From Phyllobacteriaceae bacterium (GTDB taxonomy: Bacteria > Pseudomonadota > Alphaproteobacteria > Rhizobiales > Rhizobiaceae): 32,348 bases of DNA. Below are positions 1 through 9,075 of the stretch, piece by piece (position 1 is the first letter of the stretch; each line of letters starts with the position of its first letter). The stretch spans positions 1-32,348 of the forward strand of contig JANSXT010000028.1 of assembly GCA_024742765.1 (NCBI GenBank). Direction: 5' to 3'. The notes beneath the pieces were generated by a model. It was not told where the DNA came from. It worked only from the letters and a program-made list of their open reading frames with translations, and did not search any database. The translations under genes were made by a program, and so were the position numbers.

Positions 1-446
1 GCTCGTCCGTTCCGCTGGTTCCGGCCGATCAGATCATCGATGCGCCGATGGATTTCGATTCGCTGCGTGGCCTGCAGTCGGGCCTTGGCACGGCGGCGGT
101 GATCGTCATGGACAAGTCGACCGACATCGTCAAAGCGATCGCGCGCCTTTCCTATTTCTACAAGCATGAGAGCTGCGGCCAGTGCACGCCCTGTCGCGAG
201 GGCACCGGCTGGATGTGGCGGGTGATGGAGCGCATGGTGGTCGGCAATGCCCACAAGCGCGAGATCGACATGCTGCTCGATGTCACCAAGCAGGTGGAAG
301 GCCACACGATCTGCGCGTTGGGCGATGCGGCGGCCTGGCCGATCCAGGGCCTGATCCGGCATTTCCGGCCCGAGATCGAACGGCGGATCGACGAGTTTTC
401 CCATAATGCCCACCAGACCAGCCCGGTTCTGGAGGCTGCGGAGTAG
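1..446 (+). CDS. nuoF: NADH-quinone oxidoreductase subunit F, 3' end (partial)
   Basis: Only the C-terminal part is present; the frame is open from base 3 and continues off the left edge. NuoF is the NADH- and FMN-binding subunit of the peripheral arm of complex I, and this end carries the ligands of its [4Fe-4S] cluster N3. The sequence shows the diagnostic [15 protein letters not shown] stretch (three of the cluster cysteines), followed by [17 protein letters not shown] with the fourth. The start is outside the window, so the first internal ATG (48) is not the real start. The gene opens the nuo series read in the same direction. About 190 bp without a terminator-like T-run separate it from the next gene, so read-through is plausible. 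Confidence 0.97.
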   Translation, partial: SSVPLVPADQIIDAPMDFDSLRGLQSGLGTAAVIVMDKSTDIVKAIARLSYFYKHESCGQCTPCREGTGWMWRVMERMVVGNAHKREIDMLLDVTKQVEGHTICALGDAAAWPIQGLIRHFRPEIERRIDEFSHNAHQTSPVLEAAE

Positions 447-463
447 CTTTTTTCCGCAAATTA

Positions 464-478
464 TGCTGCAATGCAGCA
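464..478. promoter_or_regulatory. PhaR-box-like palindrome (CTGC-N3-GCAG)
   Basis: A perfect inverted repeat TGCTGC-AAT-GCAGCA sits in the gap between nuoF and the next gene, 161 bp before the chosen ATG. PhaR, the polyhydroxyalkanoate (PHA)-responsive repressor of Paracoccus and Rhodobacter, is described as binding TGC-rich sites of the form CTGC-N3/4-GCAG; this site fits that form. A terminator is unlikely because no T-run follows on either strand. The regulator assignment is inference. Confidence 0.45.
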
Positions 479-638
479 AATGATGCCGGACACGCGCCTA
501 ATGTCGTGCTGACAGGGTCGCGGATTTCGGCATAGAAGACGCCAAAGAGACCGGAACCGGTCCAGCCGCACAATGATCGATGCGGCAAGAGGAAACACCA
601 CGGAACGGCGGACGCAAGCGACCTTGAGGAGAAAACCG

Positions 639-1757
639 ATGTCGATGTTTCCGTTCGCAGAGAACATGATCAGCCCGCAGGCCAAGGAAAACCCGTTTCT
701 GGCGCTGATGCCGGGCATGGAACCGCTGCAGAAGACCACCGAGAGCTTCATGAAGGGCATGGGTGTGCCCGACATTCCCAAACTGCCCGCCATGCCGTTC
801 GCGCCGATGGCGACCGATGCTGGCGCGATCGAGGCCAATATCGAGACCATGATGAAAGCGGTGCCCGGCTTTGAAGGCATGCCCAATCTTGCCAGCCATC
901 CGATGGCGGCCATGGCGGCCGGTGCGGCCGTCTCGATGGGCGCGACCAGCCAGATGATGGGCGCCATGTTCGGCACGATGACCGGCATGATGGACAATGC
1001 CGTGCGCATGCAGAAGGCAACGCGCGACATCTCGCCCTTTGCGCCGCCGGCGCTCGACGGCGTCAATCCGCTGAAATTCGAATGGGCTTTCGGCATGGGC
1101 GAACCAACCGCAGAAGCCCCGGCGCCGGCTGCCAAGACCGCCTCCAAGCCTGCACCAAAAGCAAAGGCCGAAGCCACCGCCAAAACGGCGGTTACCGCCA
1201 AGGCAAAACCCGCTGCCAAGACAGCACCGAAGCCCGAGGTGAAGGCCGAAGCAACGGTCGCCGCCAAGCCGGCCAAGGCTGCAAAGGCGGAAGCCGCGCC
1301 GGCGCCGGCCACCGAGCCCAAGGCGCCGACCAGGAAGGTGAACGGCACCGCCAAGGCCAAGGCCGGGACAAAGGCGTCCGAGACATCGGTCGTCCGGCTG
1401 GTGCCGAAGGCCGAGCCGGTGGCGGCCGTGCCCGCGCGCCCGGGTGGCCCGGCATCGGCGGCAGACATCATGCCCGAGGACTTCAAACAGCCCGTCAAGG
1501 CGGAAAAGCCGGCCAAACCGGACGATCTGAAGATGATCGCCGGCGTCGGCCCCAAGCTTGAGCAGGTGCTCAACGGCCTTGGCATCTGGACTTTCGCGCA
1601 GATCGCCGACTGGACCGCCAACGAAGTGGCCTGGGTCGACGACTATTTGCAGTTCAAGGGCCGCATCGAACGCGACGACTGGATCGCCCAGGCTGCCGCG
1701 CTCGCCAAGGGTGGCCGTGACGAATATGTCAAACAGTTCGGCAAGGAGCCGCGCTGA
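639..1757 (+). CDS. Met-rich, Ala/Lys/Pro-rich protein with C-terminal helix-hairpin-helix domain
   Basis: 372 residues of unknown function. Three regions are visible. Residues 1-155 are unusually rich in Met, Ala and Pro, with a run at 89-127 holding many Met residues (for example TSQMMGAMFGTMTGMMDNA). Residues 156-250 are a low-complexity Ala/Lys/Pro segment like the histone-H1-like tails of some phasins. Residues 294-358 form a helix-hairpin-helix module (DDLKMIAGVGPKLEQVL, then AWVDDYLQFKGRIERDDW). From memory, the same module is fused to the C-terminus of NuoE in many Hyphomicrobiales, which would explain why it lies in this operon. The start at 639 has GAGGAG at 626-631; an in-frame ATG at 573 lacks a good ribosome site. 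A PhaR-box-like palindrome lies upstream. Possible roles, both unproven: complex I accessory protein, or phasin-like granule protein. Confidence 0.85.
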   Translation: MSMFPFAENMISPQAKENPFLALMPGMEPLQKTTESFMKGMGVPDIPKLPAMPFAPMATDAGAIEANIETMMKAVPGFEGMPNLASHPMAAMAAGAAVSMGATSQMMGAMFGTMTGMMDNAVRMQKATRDISPFAPPALDGVNPLKFEWAFGMGEPTAEAPAPAAKTASKPAPKAKAEATAKTAVTAKAKPAAKTAPKPEVKAEATVAAKPAKAAKAEAAPAPATEPKAPTRKVNGTAKAKAGTKASETSVVRLVPKAEPVAAVPARPGGPASAADIMPEDFKQPVKAEKPAKPDDLKMIAGVGPKLEQVLNGLGIWTFAQIADWTANEVAWVDDYLQFKGRIERDDWIAQAAALAKGGRDEYVKQFGKEPR

Positions 1758-1847
1758 GACGGACCCATCGGCCCGGGCGCTGGCGCCTCCGGGCCGGCCC
1801 ATTGACCGGCCCGCGAAAGAAGGCCGGCAGAACACGGAGGAAGGCTC

Positions 1848-2309
1848 GTGCTGCTGGCTCAGGCCAATATTGCCCGCGCGAAACATCCGCTTGACGATCC
1901 GGCCATGGCCGGCTTCGTGCAGCGCCTCGATGCGGTCAATGCGGTTGCCGACCGCTCGCCGGGTTTCGTCTGGCGCTTTGAAGGCGCCGACCTGGCCACG
2001 CTCGGCCGGCGCCTGTTCGGCAGTCCCCGCGTCATTTTGAACCTGAGCGTCTGGCAAACGCCGGCCGACCTCGAACATTATGTGTGGAACACTGTCCTCA
2101 AGCAGGTCTATCGCCGCAAGGCCGAGTGGTTCGACGCGATCGCATCCCACCACTTTGCGATGTGGTGGGTCGAGGATGGGCATCGACCTTCGCCCATAGA
2201 AGCGCGCGAACGGCTTGACCATTTGGACCGGCGCGGCAATACGGACCATGCGTTCGACTGGGCGCATCTGCCGCATGTCAAACTGTGGCAAAGCCAGCGC
2301 TGCGCGTGA
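1848..2309 (+). CDS. DUF3291 family protein
   Basis: 153 residues recognised as DUF3291, a family related to the dimeric alpha/beta-barrel (antibiotic-biosynthesis-monooxygenase-like) fold. Its catalytic role, if any, is not established. Typical family stretches are LAQANIARAKHPLDDPAMAG near the N-terminus, DRSPGFVWRFEG, the NLSVWQTPADLEHYVW segment and MWWVEDGHRPSPIEARERL near the end. A GTG start at 1848 is chosen because GGAGGAA (1836-1842) lies 5 nt upstream and the N-terminal motif begins immediately after it. The gene sits between the HhH protein and nuoG with only 30 bp before nuoG, so it is transcribed as part of the complex I operon. Whether it contributes to complex I is unknown. 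Confidence 0.85.
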   Translation: MLLAQANIARAKHPLDDPAMAGFVQRLDAVNAVADRSPGFVWRFEGADLATLGRRLFGSPRVILNLSVWQTPADLEHYVWNTVLKQVYRRKAEWFDAIASHHFAMWWVEDGHRPSPIEARERLDHLDRRGNTDHAFDWAHLPHVKLWQSQRCA

Positions 2310-2339
2310 GACAAACGACGGATATGACGGAAGGCTTCC

Positions 2340-4427
2340 ATGGCCCTGATCAAGGTTGACGGCAAGGAAATCGAGGTCCCCGACCACTACACGCTGTTGC
2401 AGGCGTGCGAGGAGGCCGGAGCCGAGATTCCGCGCTTTTGCTACCATGAGCGCCTTTCGATCGCCGGCAATTGCCGCATGTGCCTGGTCGAGGTAAAGGG
2501 CGGCCCGCCCAAGCCGGCCGCTTCCTGCGCCATGGGCGTGCGCGACCTGCGGCCCGGACCGGAAGGCCAGCCGCCCGAAGTCTTCACCAACACGCCGATG
2601 GTCAAGAAGGCCCGCGAAGGCGTGATGGAGTTCCTGCTGATCAACCATCCGCTGGACTGCCCGATCTGCGATCAGGGCGGCGAATGCGACCTGCAGGACC
2701 AGGCGATGGCCTATGGCATCGACTCCTCGCGCTTTCAGGAAAACAAGCGCGCCGTCGAGGACAAATATATCGGCCCGCTGGTCAAGACGATCATGACGCG
2801 CTGCATCCACTGCACGCGCTGCGTCCGCTTTACGACCGAAGTGGCCGGCATTTCCGAACTGGGTCTGATCGGCCGCGGCGAGGATGCCGAAATCACCACC
2901 TATCTCGAACAGGCCATGACCAGCGAGTTGCAGGGCAATGTGATCGATCTGTGCCCGGTCGGCGCGTTGACCTCGCGGCCCTACGCGTTCCAGGCCCGGC
3001 CGTGGGAACTGACCAAGACCGAATCGATCGATGTGATGGACGCTGTCGGTTCGGCCATCCGGGTTGATACGCGCGGCAAGGAAGTCAAGCGCATCATGCC
3101 GCGCGTCAACGAGGCGGTGAACGAGGAGTGGATTTCCGACAAGACCCGCTTCATCTGGGACGGGCTGCGCACCCAGCGTCTCGACCGGCCCTATGTGCGG
3201 GGCGGCGACGGCAAGCTCAAGCCGGCCTCGTGGGGTGAGGCGTTCGGCGCGGTCAAGGCGGCGCTCGACGGCAAACCGGGCGAGGCGGTCGGCGCCATTG
3301 CCGGCGATCTGGCCGGCGTCGAGGAGATGTTCGCCCTCAAGACGCTGATGGAGAGCCTTGGTTCGGCCAACATCGATTGCCGCCAGGATGGCGCTGCGCT
3401 CGATCCCGCGCGCGGCCGCGCTTCTTATATCTTCAACGCGACCATCGACGGCATCGAGGATGCCGACGCGATCCTGATCGTCGGTGCCAATCCGCGCTTT
3501 GAGGCCTCGGTCCTGAACGCCCGCATCCGCAAGGCCTGGCGCGCCGCGCCGCTGCCGATCGGCGTGATCGGCGACATGGGCGATCTGCGTTACGATTACG
3601 AGGCGCTCGGCGCCGGCCCAGAAACGCTGAAGGATCTGGTCGACGGCAACCACAATTTCGCAGCCAAGCTGAAAAAGGCCAAGCGCCCGCTGATCATCGT
3701 CGGGCAGGGCGCGATCGCGCGCGGTGACGGTGCGGCGGTGCTCGGCCTTGCAGCGAAGCTGGCCGATCAGGTGGGCGCGGTGTCGGACGACTGGAACGGC
3801 TTTTCCGTGCTCCACACTGCTGCCGCGCGCGTCGGTGGGCTCGATCTGGGCTTCGTGCCGGGCGAGGGCGGTCTGAATTCGGCCAAGATGGTCTCCGACG
3901 CCGATGTCCTGTTCCTGCTGGGTGCGGACGAACTCGACCTGCGCAAGCGAAAAGAGGGCGCGACCACAGTCTATATCGGCACCCATGGCGATATCGGCGC
4001 GCACCATGCCGACATCATCCTGCCGGCTGCCGCCTACACCGAAAAGTCGGCCATCTATGTGAACACGGAAGGCCGTGTTCAAGTCACCAACCGTGCGGGT
4101 TTCGCGCCGGGCGACGCGCGTGAGGACTGGGCCATCCTGCGCGCCCTGTCCGATGTGCTTGGCCACAAGCTGCCGTTCGATTCGCTCGGCCAGTTGCGGA
4201 CCAAACTGTTTGAGACGCATCCACATTTCGCCAATGTCGGCGCCATCGAGCCGGGCCTTGCATCCGACATTGAGGCATTGGCCAAAAAGGGTGGGCGTCT
4301 GGGCAAATCGGCGTTTGCATCGCCGGTCAAAGACTTCTATCTGACCAACCCGATAGCGCGCGCATCGGCCGTCATGGCCGAGTGTTCGTCTCTGGCGCGC
4401 AAGGGCTTTGCGGAAGCAGCGGAATGA
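2340..4427 (+). CDS. nuoG: NADH-quinone oxidoreductase subunit G
   Basis: 695 residues; the large iron-sulfur subunit of the complex I peripheral arm, which passes electrons from NuoF towards NuoI. The [2Fe-2S] ligands are C34, C45, C48 and C63. The His-ligated cluster N5 has H103, C107, C110 and C116 ([15 protein letters not shown]). Cluster N4 has C155, C158, C161 and C205. The remainder is a molybdopterin-oxidoreductase-like domain without cofactor function in this family. No cysteine set for the extra N7 cluster of E. coli NuoG is present, and the protein is about 200 residues shorter than that version, as usual in alphaproteobacteria and mitochondria. ATG at 2340 follows GGAAGG. Confidence 0.98.
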   Translation: MALIKVDGKEIEVPDHYTLLQACEEAGAEIPRFCYHERLSIAGNCRMCLVEVKGGPPKPAASCAMGVRDLRPGPEGQPPEVFTNTPMVKKAREGVMEFLLINHPLDCPICDQGGECDLQDQAMAYGIDSSRFQENKRAVEDKYIGPLVKTIMTRCIHCTRCVRFTTEVAGISELGLIGRGEDAEITTYLEQAMTSELQGNVIDLCPVGALTSRPYAFQARPWELTKTESIDVMDAVGSAIRVDTRGKEVKRIMPRVNEAVNEEWISDKTRFIWDGLRTQRLDRPYVRGGDGKLKPASWGEAFGAVKAALDGKPGEAVGAIAGDLAGVEEMFALKTLMESLGSANIDCRQDGAALDPARGRASYIFNATIDGIEDADAILIVGANPRFEASVLNARIRKAWRAAPLPIGVIGDMGDLRYDYEALGAGPETLKDLVDGNHNFAAKLKKAKRPLIIVGQGAIARGDGAAVLGLAAKLADQVGAVSDDWNGFSVLHTAAARVGGLDLGFVPGEGGLNSAKMVSDADVLFLLGADELDLRKRKEGATTVYIGTHGDIGAHHADIILPAAAYTEKSAIYVNTEGRVQVTNRAGFAPGDAREDWAILRALSDVLGHKLPFDSLGQLRTKLFETHPHFANVGAIEPGLASDIEALAKKGGRLGKSAFASPVKDFYLTNPIARASAVMAECSSLARKGFAEAAE

Positions 4428-4463
4428 GCGGTGTGACAGCCATGATGGAACGGACCACCGGCC

Positions 4464-5498
4464 ATGTTTGAGACCTACGTGCTTCCCGGCATCCTGATCC
4501 TTGCCCATTCGCTGGCGCTGCTGGTGGTGCTTCTCGTCTTCACCGCTTTCATTCTCTATGCCGACCGGAAGATCTGGGCCGCCGTGATGTCGCGCAAGGG
4601 CCCCAATGTGGTCGGCCCGTTCGGTCTTTTGCAGTCATTCGCCGACCTGTTGAAATTCGTCATCAAGGAACCGATCATTCCGTCGGGCGCCAACAAGGGC
4701 ATCTTCCTGCTCGCGCCGTTGGTGTCGGCGGTTCTGGCGCTCGCCGCATGGGCGGTCATCCCGGTTCAGCAGGGCTGGGCCGTCGCCAATATCAATGTCG
4801 GCATCCTGTTCGTCTTCGCCGTCTCAGCGCTTGAAGTCTATGGCGTGATCATGGCCGGCTGGGCCTCGAACTCGAAATATCCGTTCCTGGGCGCGCTGCG
4901 CTCCGCCGCACAGATGGTCTCCTACGAGGTCTCCATTGGCTTCGTCATTGTCACCGTTCTTCTGCTGGTCGGCTCGCTCAACCTGACCGACATCGTCCTG
5001 TCGCAGCAGGATGGGCTCGGCACGCGTCTGGGCCTGCCCAACACGCTTCTGGACTGGCATTGGCTGGGCCTGTTCCCGATGTTCGTCATCTTCTTCATTT
5101 CGGCGCTGGCCGAAACGAACCGCCCGCCCTTCGATTTGGTCGAGGCCGAGTCCGAACTCGTTGCCGGCCACATGATCGAATATTCCTCGACGCCCTACAT
5201 GCTGTTCATGCTCGGCGAATATATCGCCATCCTCCTGATGTGCGCGCTGACCGTGATCCTGTTCATGGGCGGATGGCTGCCGCCGTTCGATTTCGCACCG
5301 TTCACCTGGCTGCCGGGCGTCTTCTGGTTCATGTTCAAGCTATGCCTGGTCTTCTTCATGTTCGCCATGGTGAAGACCATCGTGCCGCGCTATCGCTACG
5401 ACCAGCTCATGCGCCTTGGCTGGAAGGTGTTCCTGCCCATTTCGCTGTTCATGGTGGTGGCCACCGCCGCCTTCCTCAAGCTGACCGGCTGGGCATAA
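4464..5498 (+). CDS. nuoH: NADH-quinone oxidoreductase subunit H
   Basis: 344 residues, about eight membrane spans. This is the membrane subunit at the junction with the peripheral arm that forms much of the quinone-binding chamber. Family hallmarks are [23 protein letters not shown] after the first span, the acidic loop [21 protein letters not shown] facing the quinone site, and [16 protein letters not shown] near the C-terminus. It follows nuoG by 36 bp. Only 10 bp separate its stop from nuoI, with AAGGAGG lying just past the stop and serving nuoI. Confidence 0.98.
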   Translation: MFETYVLPGILILAHSLALLVVLLVFTAFILYADRKIWAAVMSRKGPNVVGPFGLLQSFADLLKFVIKEPIIPSGANKGIFLLAPLVSAVLALAAWAVIPVQQGWAVANINVGILFVFAVSALEVYGVIMAGWASNSKYPFLGALRSAAQMVSYEVSIGFVIVTVLLLVGSLNLTDIVLSQQDGLGTRLGLPNTLLDWHWLGLFPMFVIFFISALAETNRPPFDLVEAESELVAGHMIEYSSTPYMLFMLGEYIAILLMCALTVILFMGGWLPPFDFAPFTWLPGVFWFMFKLCLVFFMFAMVKTIVPRYRYDQLMRLGWKVFLPISLFMVVATAAFLKLTGWA

Positions 5499-5508
5499 GG
5501 AGGAACCG

Positions 5509-6000
5509 ATGAGCACATTCGCACAAGCCGCCAAATCGCTGCTTCTGGCCGAGTTCGTTAGTGCCTTTTTCCTGGCGATGCGCCGGTTCGTCGCCCCCAA
5601 GGCGACGATCAACTACCCGCACGAAAAGGGAAAGCTGAGCCCGCGCTTCCGCGGCGAGCATGCGCTGCGCCGCTATCCCAATGGCGAGGAGCGCTGCATC
5701 GCCTGCAAATTGTGCGAGGCGATCTGCCCGGCGCAGGCCATCACGATCGAAGCCGGCCCGCGCCGCAATGACGGCACGCGGCGCACGGTGCGCTACGACA
5801 TTGACATGGTCAAATGCATCTATTGCGGCTTCTGTCAGGAAGCCTGCCCGGTCGACGCCATCGTCGAGGGACCCAATTTCGAGTTCGCCACGGAAACCCG
5901 TGAGGAACTCTATTACGACAAGGAAAAACTGCTGGCCAACGGGGACCGGTGGGAACGCGAGATCGCCCGTAACATGGCGCTCGACGCACCCTACCGCTAA
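5509..6000 (+). CDS. nuoI: NADH-quinone oxidoreductase subunit I
   Basis: 163 residues; a ferredoxin-like subunit carrying clusters N6a and N6b, the last relays before the cluster that reduces quinone. Two CxxCxxCxxxCP motifs are present: C63/C66/C69/C73 ([12 protein letters not shown]) and C103/C106/C109/C113 ([12 protein letters not shown]). In this fold the last cysteine of each motif completes the other cluster. The N-terminal amphipathic segment (residues 10-28) fits membrane association. AGGAGG lies 6 nt before the ATG. Length is normal for alphaproteobacteria. Confidence 0.98.
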   Translation: MSTFAQAAKSLLLAEFVSAFFLAMRRFVAPKATINYPHEKGKLSPRFRGEHALRRYPNGEERCIACKLCEAICPAQAITIEAGPRRNDGTRRTVRYDIDMVKCIYCGFCQEACPVDAIVEGPNFEFATETREELYYDKEKLLANGDRWEREIARNMALDAPYR

Positions 6001-6053
6001 CCGGCCGGCACAAGGACAACAACAGGGCCAACGCGTTCAACCAAATGCGTCTG

Positions 6054-6071
6054 GTCCCGAAAAGCCGGGAC
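6054..6071. other. Small inverted repeat in the nuoI-nuoJ gap
   Basis: GTCCCG and CGGGAC, separated by six bases, form a 6-bp stem in the 111-bp gap between nuoI and nuoJ, the widest spacing between any two nuoG-nuoN genes. No T-run follows, so it is not a standard terminator. It could be an mRNA processing or stability hairpin, or part of a dispersed intergenic element. The rest of the gap holds nothing recognisable except GGGGGA (6102-6107) before nuoJ. Confidence 0.35.
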
Positions 6072-6111
6072 TGCTAGAGGGCAGCCGGCGGATCATCGAT
6101 CGGGGGAACAC

Positions 6112-6738
6112 ATGCTGTTGACCGGCCTCGCAGCGGCGTTCTTTTACATGTTTGCATTCATTGCGGTCGCCAGCTCCGTCATGGTGGTGGTGGCGCGCAA
6201 TCCCGTGCATTCGGTGCTCTATCTGATCCTGACCTTCTTCAACGCCTCGGCCCTGTTCGTGCTGACGGGCGCCGAGTTCCTTGGCATGATCCTCCTGGCC
6301 GTCTATGTCGGCGCAGTCGCGGTCCTGTTCCTGTTCGTCGTCATGATGCTCGAGGTGAACCGCGTGTCGTTCGCCAAGGGCGTTGCCCAATATGCGCCGA
6401 TCGGCGTTCTGGTCGGCGTGGTCATCGCCGCCCAGCTTCTGATCGTCGTTGTCGGCCAGTCGCTGGCGATCGAACCGTCCGGCGCGCCCGCCCTGCCGAC
6501 GCCCGATCCGGCGGCGCGGCCCAACACGGCCGCGCTCGGCGACGTGCTCTACACGGACTATGTCTATTTCTTCCAGATCGCCGGCCTGGTGCTTCTGGTC
6601 GCCATGATCGGCGCGATCGTTTTGACGCTGCGCGATCCGCGCCCGCACATCAAACGTCAGAACATTGGCGAGCAGGTTGCCCGCGACCCCGAAAAGGCGG
6701 TCGAGCTTGTCGACGTCGAAAGCGGCAAGGGACTTTGA
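6112..6738 (+). CDS. nuoJ: NADH-quinone oxidoreductase subunit J
   Basis: 208 residues with five predicted membrane spans; a small core membrane subunit that helps couple quinone reduction to proton translocation. Family features are [24 protein letters not shown] and [26 protein letters not shown], the latter containing the conserved distorted third helix. A periplasmic Pro/Ala-rich loop (about residues 120-145) and a hydrophilic C-terminal tail follow. GGGGGA precedes the ATG by a few bases. The gap to nuoK is 10 bp. Confidence 0.97.
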   Translation: MLLTGLAAAFFYMFAFIAVASSVMVVVARNPVHSVLYLILTFFNASALFVLTGAEFLGMILLAVYVGAVAVLFLFVVMMLEVNRVSFAKGVAQYAPIGVLVGVVIAAQLLIVVVGQSLAIEPSGAPALPTPDPAARPNTAALGDVLYTDYVYFFQIAGLVLLVAMIGAIVLTLRDPRPHIKRQNIGEQVARDPEKAVELVDVESGKGL

Positions 6739-6748
6739 GACCGATCAT

Positions 6749-7057
6749 ATGACCATCACCATTGCCCATTATTTGACCGTTTCCGCGCTGATGTTCGTCA
6801 TCGGCATCTTCGGCATCTTTCTGAACCGCAAGTCCGTCATCGTCATCCTGATGAGCGTCGAACTGATCCTTCTGGCGGTGAACATCAACTTCGTCGCCTT
6901 CTCGGCGCACCTGCAGGATCTGGTCGGCCAGGTCTTTGCGCTGTTCGTCCTGACCGTCGCCGCTGCCGAGGCGGCCATCGGTCTTGCCATTCTCGTCGTC
7001 TTCTTCCGCAATCGCGGCTCGATCGCCGTCGAAGACGTCAACATGATGAAGGGCTGA
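6749..7057 (+). CDS. nuoK: NADH-quinone oxidoreductase subunit K
   Basis: 102 residues, three membrane spans; the MnhC/MrpC-like subunit of the proton channel chain. Two buried glutamates typical of the family are visible: E38 in [10 protein letters not shown] and E74 in [10 protein letters not shown]. The start is set at the ATG at 6749 because the family begins with a short tail and first span ([16 protein letters not shown]); the frame is open for 28 codons upstream, but that part overlaps nuoJ and has no family resemblance. No strong Shine-Dalgarno site is seen, which suggests translational coupling to nuoJ. Confidence 0.97.
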   Translation: MTITIAHYLTVSALMFVIGIFGIFLNRKSVIVILMSVELILLAVNINFVAFSAHLQDLVGQVFALFVLTVAAAEAAIGLAILVVFFRNRGSIAVEDVNMMKG

Positions 7058-7065
7058 TCGCACCC

Positions 7066-9075
7066 ATGTATCACGCCATCGTCTTCCTGCCGCTTCTGGG
7101 CGCGCTGATTGCCGGTTTCGGCGGCCGCGCGCTGGGTGCCAAGGCCTGCGAATACATCACCTCGGGCTTCCTGGTGATCGCCGCCATCCTGTCCTGGATC
7201 GCGCTGATCACCGTCGGCTTCTCGGACGCCGAGCCGCGCACCGTTCAGATCATGCGCTTCATCGGATCGGGCAATCTCGATGTCGACTGGGCGTTCCGCA
7301 TCGACACGTTGACGGTCGTGATGCTGGTCGTCGTCAACACGGTCTCGTCCTTGGTGCACATCTATTCGATCGGCTACATGCACCACGACCCGCACCGGCC
7401 GCGCTTTTTTGCCTATCTGTCGCTGTTCACCTTCGCCATGCTGATGCTGGTGACCGCCGACAATCTGGTCCAGATGTTCTTCGGCTGGGAGGGTGTCGGT
7501 CTCGCCTCCTATCTGCTGATCGGTTTCTGGTACAAGAAGGCGTCGGCCAACAACGCCGCCATGAAGGCCTTCATCGTCAACAGGGTGGGGGATTTCGGCT
7601 TCATCCTGGGCATTTTTGGCGTGTTCGTGCTGTTCGGTTCGGTCAATTTCGACACGATCTTCGCCAATGCAGCCGCCTTCGCAACCGTCGACGGCGAAGC
7701 GTCGGAAGCTGCGCGCGAAGTGCTGTTCACCTTCCTGTGGATGGACCTGACGGCTGGCGAAGCGCTCACGGTCGTCTGCTTGCTGCTGTTCCTGGGCGCG
7801 ATGGGCAAGTCGGCGCAGTTCCTGCTCCACACCTGGCTGCCCGACGCGATGGAAGGCCCGACGCCGGTCTCCGCGCTGATCCACGCCGCGACGATGGTCA
7901 CCGCCGGCGTCTTCATGGTCGCGCGCCTGTCGCCGATCTTCGAATTCTCGCCCGACGCGCTGACCGTCGTCACCATTGTCGGCGCGATCACGGCCTTCTT
8001 TGCGGCAACGGTGGGCCTCGTTCAGAACGACATCAAGCGCGTCATCGCCTATTCGACCTGTTCGCAGCTTGGCTACATGTTCGTCGCGCTGGGCGTCGGC
8101 GCCTATGGCGCGGCGATGTTCCACCTGTTCACCCATGCCTTCTTCAAGGCACTCCTGTTCCTGGGCGCCGGCTCGGTCATCCACGCGGTCTCCGACGAGC
8201 AGGACATGCGCAAGATGGGTGGCTTGCGCAAGCACATCCCGATGACCTACTGGATGATGATAATCGGCACGATAGCGCTGACCGGCGTCGGCATTCCCGG
8301 CACCTATATCGGCACGGCCGGCTTCTTCTCCAAGGACGCCATCATCGAGAGCGCCTTTGTCGGCCACAACGCCGCCGCCGGCTTTGCCTTCGGCATGCTG
8401 CTGATCGCCGCCGTCTTCACCTCCTTTTACTCCTGGCGGCTGATCTTCATGACCTTCCACGGCAAGCCGCGCGCCACCGCCGATGTCATGCACCATGTCC
8501 ATGAATCGCCGCCGGTCATGCTCGTGCCGCTCTACATTCTCGCCGTCGGAGCGCTGCTGTCGGGCTTTTTCTTCTACTCGGCCTTTGTCGGCCACGGCCA
8601 TCATGAGGGCTGGTACAATGACTTCTTCCGTACCGCTTTGTTCGCCGGTCCGGACAATCACATTCTCGAAGAGTTCCACGAGGTGGCCTTCTGGGTGAAG
8701 GCGAGCCCGGCGGTCGCGATGTTGCTGGGGCTTGTCACGGCCTGGTACATGTACATCCGCTCGCCGCAGACGCCGGTGGAACTGGCCCGCCAGCATCGGG
8801 GCCTCTATCAGTTCCTGCTCAACAAATGGTACTTTGACGAACTGTACGACTTCCTGTTCGTCAATCCCGCCAAGCGCCTGGGCACCTTCCTTTGGAAGCG
8901 CGGCGATGGCTGGCTGATCGACGGGTTCGGGCCGAACGGCGTCGCCAAGCGGGTCACCGACGTGACCGGCCGCATGGTCCGCCTGCAGACCGGCTATCTC
9001 TATCACTATGCCTTTGCGATGATGATCGGGCTTGCCGCGCTCATCACATGGATGATGCTTGGAGGAGCACTGTGA
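7066..9075 (+). CDS. nuoL: NADH-quinone oxidoreductase subunit L
   Basis: 669 residues; the most distal antiporter-like subunit of the membrane arm, with a long lateral helix near the C-terminus. Recognisable blocks are [19 protein letters not shown] with the conserved glutamate, [24 protein letters not shown] with the pumping lysine, [16 protein letters not shown] with the conserved histidine, and [19 protein letters not shown]. The stop overlaps the nuoM start by one base. The ten bases directly before the ATG (GATCGCACCC) recur before nuoN and contain no purine-rich ribosome site. Confidence 0.98.
   Translation: MYHAIVFLPLLGALIAGFGGRALGAKACEYITSGFLVIAAILSWIALITVGFSDAEPRTVQIMRFIGSGNLDVDWAFRIDTLTVVMLVVVNTVSSLVHIYSIGYMHHDPHRPRFFAYLSLFTFAMLMLVTADNLVQMFFGWEGVGLASYLLIGFWYKKASANNAAMKAFIVNRVGDFGFILGIFGVFVLFGSVNFDTIFANAAAFATVDGEASEAAREVLFTFLWMDLTAGEALTVVCLLLFLGAMGKSAQFLLHTWLPDAMEGPTPVSALIHAATMVTAGVFMVARLSPIFEFSPDALTVVTIVGAITAFFAATVGLVQNDIKRVIAYSTCSQLGYMFVALGVGAYGAAMFHLFTHAFFKALLFLGAGSVIHAVSDEQDMRKMGGLRKHIPMTYWMMIIGTIALTGVGIPGTYIGTAGFFSKDAIIESAFVGHNAAAGFAFGMLLIAAVFTSFYSWRLIFMTFHGKPRATADVMHHVHESPPVMLVPLYILAVGALLSGFFFYSAFVGHGHHEGWYNDFFRTALFAGPDNHILEEFHEVAFWVKASPAVAMLLGLVTAWYMYIRSPQTPVELARQHRGLYQFLLNKWYFDELYDFLFVNPAKRLGTFLWKRGDGWLIDGFGPNGVAKRVTDVTGRMVRLQTGYLYHYAFAMMIGLAALITWMMLGGAL

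Noticed and set aside
573-638. Upstream ATG extension of the HhH protein
   Set aside because: The extra 22 codons have no ribosome site and an Arg/Thr-rich composition unlike the rest; GAGGAG precedes the ATG at 639.
4424-4436. Tiny frame ATG-AGC-GGT-GTG-TGA overlapping the nuoG stop
   Set aside because: Four codons, no support; it is part of the nuoG-nuoH gap.
498-4508. Very long - strand open frame (1336 codons) opposite nuoG and the preceding genes
   Set aside because: It mirrors strongly coding + strand genes in GC-rich DNA, its translation is rich in Arg/His/Asp without any recognisable domain, and it spans several real genes. The same holds for the long - strand frames at 6769-9006, 9006-10619, 10982-12847, 15338-16939, 19398-20963 and 21174-23150.
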